Under the pieces are notes generated by a model. It made no database searches and was not told the origin of the DNA. It saw nothing but the letters and a program-made list of their open reading frames with translations. From Lyophyllum atratum (lineage: Eukaryota > Basidiomycota > Agaricomycetes > Agaricales > Lyophyllaceae), in assembly GCA_014905825.1 (NCBI GenBank), contig JACGCN010000013.1, positions 682,001 to 746,000 on the forward strand: DNA of 64,000 nt, written 5' to 3'. Below, in pieces: positions 11,449-20,731 of this stretch (position 1 is its first letter; each line of letters opens with the position of its first letter). The translations under genes and the position numbers were made by a program.

Positions 11449-11859
11449 TGTAGATAAGAGTGGGTCCGGCAGGATTTATCGCGTGTTATTCTCTGGTATA
11501 TTTTTGCGTCGTTCCACTACTTAGCTTGTTATTCGAAAGTTGTGTTGACACGCAGGGAGCAAGGAGAAGAATCGCAATTGAAATTCCGCTAGCAGAATGC
11601 GACAACAAAGCGCGTCGCTGACGCGCCGGCTGGTCTGATACGTGCGGCAGTGCCGATTTTGCAGACGGGGAGCAAATAGATCTGCGTCACCTCGTGTTAC
11701 TTGCCTGTCTACATAGATGTAGGCTACTGATATATCTACATCGTCGAAGAGTCCAAGTTTACTTAGTATCTGCAACGACTCCTCTGGTGCTTGTGCGCTA
11801 GGCCCCAGACATGATGATAAGGCCGCGCGAAGCCTCTCATGAGTCTGTCTTCGTTTTCA

Positions 11860-11982
11860 ATGCATTTCTCTCCAGACAACGATCCTGATTCCGACCTCGC
11901 CGAGCGTGACCGAAGCGGGCACTTATGTGTCGTCGAGGGCCTCGTTCAAGTGTCGGATCTCATTGCTGCGTCATTACGCCAG
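11860..11982 (+). other. Short ORF conserved between duplicate units (copy 2)
   Basis: Counterpart of 10487-10609: same 41 codons, same donor site. Differences from copy 1 are Tyr2His, Asp7Asn and Phe11Ser plus two silent changes. That ratio does not suggest strong protein-level constraint. Confidence 0.3.
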
Positions 11983-12209
11983 GTAAGAAGAAACAAACTG
12001 TAACAGGAGAGCTGAAGACAAAATCGTAGTGCACTACGACATCAACAAGAAAGGGTGGTGGAAAGGCTCGGTTTGCTGGTGTGAGGGTACAGTTCTGATG
12101 ATTAAGGTGCCCGAGAGACACTTTGAAAGATTGGAAGGTATGTCATATATGTATGGCTCATCATGAAGAACTAGGCAGAGAAACGGAAAAAACTCGATGC
12201 AAAGAAGTC

Positions 12210-12821
12210 TCAGCGCATCCCAAGGACCACCTTCCAATCCCAGTACGACTTCTCATAATCTAGATACCACTTCGGCGATCCTTCCATGTGCAGCTCCCTC
12301 CTTAGCTTTTCTTCGACCTCGGGGGGTGCGCAACGCTTCACGTTATAGCTGTTACCGACCTCGAACATGACGGCCTCTTCTTCTTCTACAGGTAGTCCAT
12401 AAACGTGATGGCAAGTGACTGGCCATCCAATACGCCTTTGTAATGTTATTTCGACGGCTATCAGCCCGCCGACGTGATGTTCGTCTCCGGGGACAGGGAC
12501 TTCCTCAAATCGATGATCGTTTTCGATGAATTGGCGGAAAACGTCTCGCGTGAGAGGGTAGCCGCGACGCAAGAGTGGGGGTATACGGATGACGGAGGGT
12601 ATTGCGCGAGGGATGAGGACTTCGGGCAGCTCGTCCAGAGGTTGCATCTTCTTGAGTTCTGCCTCGGACTGCGAAAGAGACAGAGTACTTAGGTCCGGAA
12701 TACATATGCTAATGCTAATGCTCACCTTCTTCTGGTAACGAATGCGAGGAGGCATTAAGGCCGGATTCAATTTGACCATCAGCCTCGGATCCAAAAGACG
12801 GGCAGATGTAGGTTCAGACAT
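12210..12821 (-). CDS. Hypothetical protein, duplicated gene copy B
   Basis: ATG at 12821, stop at 12210. Same architecture as copy A, including the optional 57-nt in-frame intron after 'IRYQKK' (here gtgagcatt...cgcag). The product starts MSEPTSARLLDPRLMVKLNP and ends DWKVVLGMR. The open frame continues upstream of this ATG, but the ATG aligned with copy A is preferred. Its promoter lies in the truncated third repeat unit (12833-13030). No domain recognised. Confidence 0.6.
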   Translation of the reverse strand: MSEPTSARLLDPRLMVKLNPALMPPRIRYQKKVSISISICIPDLSTLSLSQSEAELKKMQPLDELPEVLIPRAIPSVIRIPPLLRRGYPLTRDVFRQFIENDHRFEEVPVPGDEHHVGGLIAVEITLQRRIGWPVTCHHVYGLPVEEEEAVMFEVGNSYNVKRCAPPEVEEKLRRELHMEGSPKWYLDYEKSYWDWKVVLGMR

Positions 12822-12832
12822 TGTACATAAGA

Positions 12833-13030
12833 GTGGGTCCGACAGGGTTCGTCGCGTGTTATTCTCTGGTATAGTTTTGCGTCGTTCCACTACTTGGCTT
12901 GTTTTTCGAAAGTTGTGCTGGGACGCAGGGAGCAAGGAGAAGAATCGCAATTGAAATTCCGCTAGCCGAGCACCACAACAAAGCGCGTCGCGACGCGCTG
13001 GGTCTGAAACGTGTGGCAGTGCCGACTTTA
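12833..13030. repeat. Truncated third copy of the tandem unit
   Basis: About 200 bp matching the 5' flank blocks at 10141-10310 and 11460-11640 (shared core includes GAATCGCAATTGAAATTCCG). Similarity stops near 13030, which marks the end of the duplicated array. Confidence 0.8.
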
Positions 13031-13354
13031 CCAGCGGGGATGATCCACCATAACTTCAAGAAACCAAACCACCACTCTCCCGACACCCTGCTGCTCACAC
13101 TTCCATGCCATTCATACCGCATTCTATTCCCATGGCATGCTCCGGCTCTAGACTGCTACGTCTCTTCAAGGAGCGCTCTGGGCAAAGAGGGCCTCAGCTT
13201 TGCCTCAGCTAACCCCATTGACGATCCCAGGGACGCTTTGACCAGGTCTTGGCTAATACTTTGGCCCTTAAAGCAACGAGATTCAGGGAGGTTTGAGTGT
13301 GAGCTTCAACTCTAACTACCCACTTCTCGTTGCTTCTCCAAGCTCAAAGTTCTG
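13031..13354. other. Intergenic, upstream of F-box gene 2
   Basis: Open in one plus-strand frame but without recognisable content; probably leader and promoter of the F-box gene. Confidence 0.5.
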
Positions 13355-14788
13355 GTGCGTCAAACCACGACTGTTTTGGAAGCAAACCATGATTCTCTTG
13401 CCCACAGATCTATGCGGTTCACGACACTCGACCATAGGAACCAACCTATATCTAGGCACACAGTCTACCATCTCTCCGCAGCCGCGCGACTCACTGGCGA
13501 CGTCCTTTACCTTATCTTTACCCAGTTGAAAAACGATGAGGTCGACTCGCCATCCAAAGCAATTCCCACCGTCTCCCATGTTTGTCGGACATGGCGAAAC
13601 GTCGCCCTCCGCTCGCCGCTACTTTGGACCAGCATCCGAATGCGTTGCATCCCCAGGCCTCAGACCCATCCCTGGCTCGTTGCACACCTGCATCGCTCCC
13701 AAAACTGCATGGTCGACTTGCATCTCTTTGCGACTCGACCGCTGACCCCCCAAGAGCATGAATATATATGCCGTCTGCACGCGCATCGTTTTCGCTCGTT
13801 CAAGGTCTGCGCCAGTAACTGGGCCTTGACTCGCCTCCTGTGGAAGCAATTTTTCGACTCGATGCCGCTGTTGGAAACGTACGAATATACGGCCATGCAT
13901 GATCTTCACTTCCGTGTCACCAGGGACTCTCCGAAAGAACAGCACCCATTCCCATTCCCCATCATCTTCCGAAACTTCGGTCTCTATTGGGCAGAATGGG
14001 ATGCTACCAACGTTACCTCGATCGTATTGAACTATGTGGGCCCGGACGATAGGATGGACATGGAGGATCTGAGTCAAGTTCTGACCGCTTGTCGCTCCAC
14101 CCTTCGTTCTCTCGAACTTGTGGGAGCTGCTCCATTTTGGGATTCTAGTAACTACGCCATCGTCCCGGTCACCCTCCCGGCGCTCGGAACACTCAAGCTC
14201 GGCTACGCCGACAACATTGTCCCCGTTGTGGAGCTCATTAACGCACCCAACCTCAAGTCCCTCACCCTCCGCGACCTTTACGACGTCCCTGATTTTGAGC
14301 GGCCCTATCCAAAGTTATCGCCGGGTGCTCAGCCAACGAACATCGCCGATATTTTCCGCCTGCTCCAATACACCGATCTCACCGAGCTAGCCATATTTGG
14401 CGAAAAATACAGCAAAGGCGCTGGTTTCCGCGAATTCATTTTATCCATGCCAAACATCAAGTCGCTCAGTCTGTATGCTACTGCAGACGAGTACTACAAG
14501 GTCCTATTTGACCCCACTCTGTCGGAGGACATCACGCCTTTGCTCTCTCGGCTTCTCATAACACCAATGAAGTTCCTGGAGCCGTTCCTCTACTTCATAG
14601 ATAGCCGCGGAGAGGCCAAACTACCACTCCTCGCGAAATTGGTGGTCTCGGAAAGCTGCGAGGCTTTTGTTCACGATCATATCGAGGAGTTTGTGGCGCG
14701 GGTTCCATCGATCTCTACCATTGCAGATCCAACGCCCCGGGTGTATACGCCGGTTGATGAGAGAGACATCGTGGACTTCGGTACTTGA
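13355..14788 (+). CDS. F-box protein (single exon)
   Basis: One uninterrupted 477-codon frame, unusual in this intron-rich window. The F-box-like motif lies at about residues 45-95 (LTGDVLYLIFTQL ... TVSHVCRTWRNVALRSPLLW), the Agaricomycete 'IPxxvShVCrxWRxiAlxsPxLW' type. Irregular leucine-rich strands follow (LRSLELVGA, LGTLKLGYAD, LKSLTLRDLY, IKSLSLYAT). Such proteins are presumed SCF ubiquitin-ligase substrate receptors; the target is unknown. The alternative ATG at 13409 would remove 18 residues. It belongs to a different F-box subtype from the gene at 3426, but like that gene it is followed by a questin-oxidase-like gene on the same strand. Confidence 0.8.
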   Translation: MRQTTTVLEANHDSLAHRSMRFTTLDHRNQPISRHTVYHLSAAARLTGDVLYLIFTQLKNDEVDSPSKAIPTVSHVCRTWRNVALRSPLLWTSIRMRCIPRPQTHPWLVAHLHRSQNCMVDLHLFATRPLTPQEHEYICRLHAHRFRSFKVCASNWALTRLLWKQFFDSMPLLETYEYTAMHDLHFRVTRDSPKEQHPFPFPIIFRNFGLYWAEWDATNVTSIVLNYVGPDDRMDMEDLSQVLTACRSTLRSLELVGAAPFWDSSNYAIVPVTLPALGTLKLGYADNIVPVVELINAPNLKSLTLRDLYDVPDFERPYPKLSPGAQPTNIADIFRLLQYTDLTELAIFGEKYSKGAGFREFILSMPNIKSLSLYATADEYYKVLFDPTLSEDITPLLSRLLITPMKFLEPFLYFIDSRGEAKLPLLAKLVVSESCEAFVHDHIEEFVARVPSISTIADPTPRVYTPVDERDIVDFGT

Positions 14789-14807
14789 CGTCTTCGGTAC
14801 TTGACGT
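14776..14807. repeat. Perfect 16-bp tandem duplication over the F-box stop codon
   Basis: CTTCGGTACTTGACGT occurs twice in direct succession. The first copy contains the stop codon of the F-box gene, so the second is 3' UTR. Confidence 0.9.
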
Positions 14808-15053
14808 CTTCGGACGGTATACGTACCTGTGGCACCTGCGTGACCACTGCGGATTACTTTTCCTGTCTCCTACTGTAGGTACTGATATCAATCTTGTATG
14901 CTTATATTATCCGCCAAATGCATTCATTGGCACCACTGCTCGTGATACTAAGCTGACACGGACAACCATACGTTCGAGTCATTGCGTTACTGATTACGTC
15001 ACGGGGCTTATGCTGAGCGGAACAAGCACGCTTCGAAATCCCATACACAGGGC

Positions 15054-15060
15054 TATAAAA
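15054..15060 (+). promoter_or_regulatory. TATA box of questin-oxidase-like gene 2
   Basis: TATAAAA, 52 bp upstream of the ATG at 15112. Confidence 0.6.
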
Positions 15061-15111
15061 GCGAGGGACAATGTCTCTCATCTCAGACTGTTCCATCGCA
15101 CGCACACCATC

Positions 15112-16835
15112 ATGGCCAGCGACAACAGCATCACCGACTTGTTCCCGATCCCGTCTTCCCCGCCATCGACGCTTGTCCCGAAACGATGGCCCGGCATCAA
15201 CCCTGAGTCCACGGCGACGCTGCGAGAGGTTCTGAAGGATAATCACCAGAGATGGCACATATTCTTCAACGACATGGGGTTTCACAAGTGGGTTTGATCT
15301 ATAGTTGTCCGGAATTGGCCTCATCACTGATTTACTCCATTTCTAGCCACTCCTCTCATCGCGCAATTGCAAACTGGGCACTTGGAGCCGCCGGGGAGGT
15401 AATAAAGACAGGTTATGAGCTTGATAGTACATATCAACGTCCGGCGTTTGACCCACCTGGGCCTATCAACACCAAAAACTTTAAAGACCACCTTGGGGAC
15501 AAGCCGTGCGTTTCATTGCCGTGATACTTTCAGAACATTCTGTTTCTGATGAGATTTTCTTAGGTACTATGGAGGCTACCTCGCCTTCTTCACCGATATC
15601 ATTCGTGAACAGGGCGTGGCCGCTACGATCGAACAGTATGTCTTCTCCAAGGACGTGAATATCGGAGTCGCTGGGAAGGAACCTCAAATTTTCAATCGTT
15701 TCCTGGGTGGCCTTTTACACCCTATGATCCACGTTGGCTATGGCCTGGAGTTTTGTCTTCCAGGCATGGTCGCTGAAGGTCGGTTTCAGCCTAGAGTGAC
15801 GTCATTTTATATGTTAAAAATAGACCGTTTCAGGTTTGGCGGAGGCTGCTGTGCATTCGCTCGACGCTTCTGCTGGCATCCCAGATGATTTTTTCGATTA
15901 TGGTGGGAGTACTAAGGGCGTGGAGGACACGTTGTCTCGTTTCAAGTCTCTCGTCGTGTCACAGCCAGAGTCGAAGAAACTGGGTGCCAAAAACGGAGTG
16001 CATGTCTTCACCGTTTTGGCACGCGTCTTGAATGACCCGGAGCTTGGGAAAGTGGTCGACACCGGCTCTGGAATGTTTTCAACGACGATGAAGAATCATG
16101 TCAGTGCGCTGGTCAAGCATATGGCTGACTGGCACGTCGACGCCACCAACCCGCGTGACGTTAAACGTAAAATCGAAGAACTTAGCTGGATGAACCCACT
16201 TATCTTCGGCGTTGGGGGATGGGCGCCTGACAAGCCTTTCAATTCCGACTTCTTCCAGTGCGTATCAAAATGTGTATATTGTGAATATGTGCCGTTGCTT
16301 ATACAACTCCTTTAGTATGCATCTGGTCACCTCGTCCATCTTCCTTGCTTCCTATACGGCCTACCTGACACCCTCGTCCCAAGAGCACCTTCTACGAGGC
16401 TATCTACTTGTCTGTCTAGGTTGGTGGGTGAGTCGAGGTCGCCCCAACCTCGACATCAAGGGATTTTATGCGACGACCTCACCCCACCCGCCACCCTCTG
16501 GACCCCTGCCGACCCCGCACAAAGACGCACTCCACCCTTCCGACCCCGCAAAAGCTGTCACGCCAAACGCTTGGCTTCCAATCATTGAGAGTGCCCTCCT
16601 ACATCCGGACGACCATTTCCCCAAACTTCAACGCGCACTCGCTCACTACGGCAGCCTATATGGGACGAGGGAGGCTGGCCAGCCTGATTTCAAGGGGACA
16701 GAGCTGAAAGACGCGGATAAATTGGACGGGTCGTTGTTCATCCGAGTTTCTGGTTTGGCTGCGGGCAGACTGGGGAGGGTCAGGGAGGGCGACCCTCCTA
16801 AGAACTGGGATCGGAATGGTTTCTATAAAGCTTAA
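15112..16835 (+). CDS. Questin-oxidase-like protein (copy 2)
   Basis: Five exons: 15112-15287, 15347-15505, 15564-15778, 15834-16257 and 16316-16835 (1,494 nt, 497 aa). All intron positions and phases match copy 1 at 5283-7008, and exon 2 is the same length in both. Shared motifs are 'WPGIN...STATLREVLKDNHQRWHIFF', 'HNHSSHRAIANWALGA', 'GYGLEFCLPGMVAEG', 'HLVTSSIFL' and 'GSLFIRV'. Family assignment is Questin_oxidase; the substrate is unknown. The two proteins are clearly paralogous but well diverged, so the duplication is older than the tandem units between them. The TATA box sits at 15054. Confidence 0.85.
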
Positions 16836-18317
16836 CGAAACGAATGAGAGGGGCTGTATTCATGACTATTGTATTTGTAGGATTGAATTGTCTGCGAAAC
16901 ATATGACAGGTTGATATTCTTGAGAGGCATAAGCGCGCAAGGTGGCATAAAACATGGTGATCATAAGCGAGGATGTCAGTACAAGCGCATTGTTTAAGAG
17001 TCCAAAGGACCGGACTAGCCAACTTCGTCGGTGAGGAGATTTGTTCTGCGTTATGGTCATGTCTCTGCGGGCCATAGACTATGTGGTCTAGCACGCAAGT
17101 CGTCGGCATTTGTAGCGACGGGGGAAGGTAACGAACGACCAGCGAACTAGTCCAGCCGCGGAGCTTAGTGAGTAGACGCTGGTGTGGGAGCTGGTCAGGA
17201 CTCCTGCCGCTTGTGGGAGAGGGTGGAGAGTGTAAATATATATGTCGGCTTAGTGTGTAGAGTCGGTCACGGATGAAGGCGACGGGAGAACCTAAAGGAG
17301 CTGGTGATACTGAGTGCTATTGGTCCCTGAGGCACTTCAGCGCAATACCAGGGCACGTCTATTCGAAATTGAACTTCCTCGCGCTCTGGCTTCAAAGAGG
17401 TCAAAGCAAAGAGGTCCAAGTGAAATCGGCCCTTAAAGTATGTGGCCTGAAAACAGTTCGGGGTATGCTCAACGATCTTTGCGGCTTGTACGAAATGTAT
17501 GGCGAGTTCTTGTCTGTGAACCAAAGCGGATCTAGGTCATAGCTTCGTACGTAGTGACCCAGAGTAACTCCAAGAGCCACAGCATATCACGTCCAACCTA
17601 TCGACTCGGAGCCACAGGATTTCGGCTAGCAGGGACTAAATCGGGCGCCTTAGGCCCAGCTGGGGGGAGGGGGGGGGGGGGGGGGGGGGGGGGGCGGTTA
17701 GCTTGCTATCGAGTAACATGATGATAGATGGTTCGATAGAACCGTGGTCGTAGGACAGTTGCTTCTGTTTTCAAATTGTTGATAATGAACCAAGTCTTCA
17801 ACAGAAAAAGCTTTGACTCCGCAAAACTCAGCATAGTCACCGATCCTGTATCCGACGCTTATCTCTTGATCATCACCATCTAATCTTGAGAGCCCCACCA
17901 GGTTTTCCCCAATTTGCTGATCTTGGAATACTTCCAACGCCCTACTCGCCTACCCTTGAGGTTACCCGGTGTAAGCTCAGCATGAACAGACGAAACGTCG
18001 ACATGGCATGAACGGTGGGCTGAATTACTCGAGCATCACGGCAATTGCACTCTCCTGTCTCCCTGCTAGGCCCTGCTGGTCGAAACATGTTGGCAACTAA
18101 GACTGGCTATTCGAGTTCTCAACCCGGACATCTAGCTACTAGTACGAGCGAGCATGAGCGTCCTCGTGAAGCTTGGAACTCCCGCGGGCCGAATTATTGA
18201 TTGACTGTGGGTCTTGTGATTCTTGTCAACATTTCCTTATTAAAAGAGCGATATGTTACGGGAGGGGGTAAAGATTCTTTACCCACTTCCGTACCTAAAC
18301 AAACTATCGCTGCAGAG
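16836..18317. other. Gap with poly-G tract and no clear gene
   Basis: Small ORFs only. The minus-strand frame 17937-17698 (VFQDQQIGENLVGLSRLDGD...) is protein-like in composition but is not recognised and lacks support. Contains the homopolymer at 17662-17694. Confidence 0.5.
17662..17694. repeat. Homopolymer G tract (G6-A-G26)
   Basis: Six G, one A, then 26 uninterrupted G. Such runs are prone to slippage, can form G-quadruplexes, and the exact length in an assembly is unreliable. Confidence 0.95.
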
Positions 18318-19346
18318 ATGGAGAAGATTGCCGAGATCAAGTCAACCGAAATCTCTGCTGTTCTCGGACCTAGTTCGTCTACTATGCATACTAGGCTAGT
18401 GCATCCTCCCTTAATTGTGATCCGCAGCCGTCGCAGCGTTCCTTCCCTTGTTAGAGGAGAAGCGGTCAGAGATAAGTGAAATACCCAGGAAGACTTTCAA
18501 ATACGGGTCCACGGATCGCCACCAGGTATGTTCTTGCCGTTTTGGCCGCGTCAATAGCTAATCAAAACGCAGCTCGATGTATACTACCCCCTCACCCCTA
18601 GTGCGTCTGAAAAGACCCAAATTCTAGTCTGGGTATATGGTGGTGGTTTTGTGACTGGGGAACGTCAGCTGTCGCCGCCCGCTGACCTATTATACGCTTG
18701 TGTTGGAGCATACTTCGCGCGGCGGGGATTCGTGGTCGTTATCCCTGACTACCGACTTGTTCCCGATGCTCTTTTCCCAGGAGCCGCGGAGGACGTGCGC
18801 GACGCTGTGCTTTGGGTTATCAAGAACCCAGAGAATCTCACAACTCCCACTACTCCGAACCCAGACACAAAGGCCATCTTTTTGATGGGCCATTCCGCTG
18901 GCGCTGTCCACTCTTTCACTGCCCTGGTCCTTCCCGAGACGGCCGAAACTACGGCTCTGCGACCAAGCATCGCTGGCGCGATCTTGTGTGCCGGAGCGCA
19001 CCACTTTGAAGGGCTCGATGCGGATGACGGGATGCATGGCATCGTAAACCAGCTCTGGGGCGGGCCGGATGGGGTGAAGGAGAAGGCCACGATGGGACTT
19101 TTGCGCGACGCATCTGATGCCACAGTCGCAGCTTTACCGCGTGTTGTGCTGGTTGTAGCGGAACGCGAGCCGGAATGGCTCTTGACAGCGGGCGATGATT
19201 TCGGGGAGGCTCTTAGAGCTCGAACAGGCAAAGCGCCCGTGAAGATCGTCGCGCAAGGTCATAACCATATCAGTGGTCACGCTGCGCTTGGAACGGGACA
19301 GGGAGAAACCTGGGCGGAAGAGGTCATCGCGTGGATTGAGGCATAA
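18318..19346 (+). CDS. Alpha/beta hydrolase (kynurenine formamidase/esterase-like)
   Basis: Exons 18318-18372, 18428-18525 and 18573-19346 add up to 309 codons. The oxyanion-hole motif 'WVYGGGF' and nucleophile elbow 'GHSAGA' are clear. Candidate Asp and His lie near 'LVVAEREPEW' and 'GHNHISGH'. The core 'FARRGFVVVIPDYRLVP' is typical of alpha/beta-hydrolase fold-3 and arylformamidase-like enzymes. The substrate cannot be told from sequence. The first exon and its GTTCGT donor are the weakest part; the last two exons are secure. Upstream is a 1.5 kb gene-poor stretch; downstream is a tRNA gene. Confidence 0.8.
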
Positions 19347-19743
19347 ATTTGTCACTTGACCTGGAATTGTAAGCTTGTATGTAGTGCAAGAGAAGTGTAC
19401 AGTATTCGTGTAGCGCATGGTTTAGGGAACGTAACAACGTATCAGAGTTTTCAGTGGACGATACTTAGGTCCCAGTCAGTATTTCAATTCATACATCCGC
19501 GTAACGAATCGACGTGAGTTCCGCCATATTCTGTCGTCCACCCTAATGCCTCGTCGCCTCTATCCTGGGCAATAACTAATGAAGTAACTTACTGATCATT
19601 CTTTCACAACTCAAAGGGAGCTCGAGAATATTCTACGTAAGCTGTTAGAAGTTAGAAGTTAGAAAGTCGAAATCCGGTCAGTCCAACGATACTATAACTT
19701 AGCGTGGTTTCGCAGTGGCCTAAAAAATTCGCTTAGTAGGGAA
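19347..19743. other. Intergenic
   Basis: Between the hydrolase stop and the tRNA 3' end. Contains a short direct repeat (GTTAGAAGTTAGAA) near 19645. Nothing else seen. Confidence 0.6.
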
Positions 19744-19835
19744 TGGGGGCACCGCGGATTGAACGCGGGACCTTCAGAAAATTGGAAAGTCAGTTGAACT
19801 TCAGTCTGCTGCTCTCCCAACTGAGCTATGCCCCC
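19744..19835 (-). tRNA. tRNA-Phe(GAA) with intron
   Basis: On the minus strand: acceptor GGGGGCA pairs perfectly with TGCCCCC, followed by A73. The D arm is TAGCTCAGTTGGGAGAGC (A box) and the T arm is CCGCG-TTCAATC-CGCGG (B box). The anticodon loop reads CTGAAG, giving anticodon GAA (Phe). A 19-nt intron starting TTCAACTGAC lies after position 37, the normal place for nuclear tRNA introns; its TTC can pair with the anticodon. The anticodon stem has four pairs plus a G27-A43 mismatch. CCA is not encoded, as expected for a eukaryote. Confidence 0.93.
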
Positions 19836-20731
19836 GATGAGATTGAAATAGCTCTGAACATTCATAGTGATGAGGTATCGCACCCAAAACCTCATCTTCC
19901 CTGCCCTGCCCACTTGGGTGAGCATCCACATCAAAGCACTATCTAAGAGCCTCTAAGAGCGCCGGACGGCCCATCCATTAGGATGCCTGACTTGCACCAT
20001 CCCGCATTACATCCACATCCCTCGCATGAAGCCAAGAACAAAATCCGCAAAATCCTGCCGCTGCTTAGGACCATCGTGAAAAGAGCCTCCCTGGTGAATA
20101 GAGTCACATTGGCTATAGTATCATCAGTCAGCCCTGACGATATCATGAGGCACTCAGTAAATTTTCGGAGGTGGGATGATTTCGGGCTACATTTGGATAT
20201 CTGCCCTATGAGGATGACAGGCGACATATTGGATGACAGATATCCGACGTTACGTTGCATGTGGGCGAATCTCAAGGATCTCGCTGACGAGCGTTGGACA
20301 AAAAAGTGTGTCCAAGACGGAACGTGAGTTCCAATAACATTGAATCATACAGCAAATACCTGCTGCATGAAGAATCGGAATTTCATTTGTTGGTGCTGGC
20401 CAACGTGAGTGGCGACTCGGAGTCACTCGGCACAGAAACCCTGAACGACACGAAAAACAGTGCGGCGGCAGTTGCAAGCATCTTCTTTTTTAGCCCGTGT
20501 ATAGTTTATCGTCTAATACATCGCTGGCCAGGATATGGGTGAGCCGTCCTCAAACCCTAAAAAATAGTAAAAAGCCAAGACTAAACGGAATATAGGTGTT
20601 TAGGGATATAATAAGTTACGAGTCGGTGCTATCGTCTTGATGCTAACGCAGAGAGAAGAATGTCATGGTCAATTTTCGCAGCTAGAACGACATATTACTG
20701 TTATTGTACACAGGCACTCCATAAGCGTAAA
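19836..20731. other. Gap without supported gene
   Basis: Two overlapping antisense ORFs of about 110 codons (19983-20327 plus, 20275-19943 minus) occupy the left half. Neither shows motifs or intron structure. The right half is the 3' flank of the transporter gene. Confidence 0.5.

Larger units (their letters stand above)
10141..11459. repeat. Tandem duplication unit 1
   Basis: A block of about 1.32 kb repeated head-to-tail at 11460-12832. It contains a 5' flank block (10141-10310), a spacer with a short + strand ORF, and the minus-strand gene at 10837-11448. Units 1 and 2 align almost end to end with scattered substitutions and small indels. A truncated third copy of the flank block is at 12833-13030. 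Confidence 0.9.
11460..12832. repeat. Tandem duplication unit 2
   Basis: Second head-to-tail copy of the unit at 10141-11459, carrying gene copy B. It has a small insertion relative to unit 1 in the flank block (around 11640-11680). Confidence 0.9.

Noticed and set aside
5283..16835. Secondary-metabolite gene cluster
   Set aside because: No polyketide synthase, NRPS, terpene synthase, P450 or pathway regulator is visible; questin-oxidase-like genes alone are common in basidiomycetes.
18749..19231. 160-codon antisense ORF inside the alpha/beta hydrolase gene
   Set aside because: Shadow of a GC-rich coding exon; low-complexity Ser/Ala composition and no motifs.
19943..20327. Pair of overlapping ~110-codon antisense ORFs
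   Set aside because: Neither strand shows motifs, codon pattern or introns; overlap of two equal ORFs is a common chance effect.
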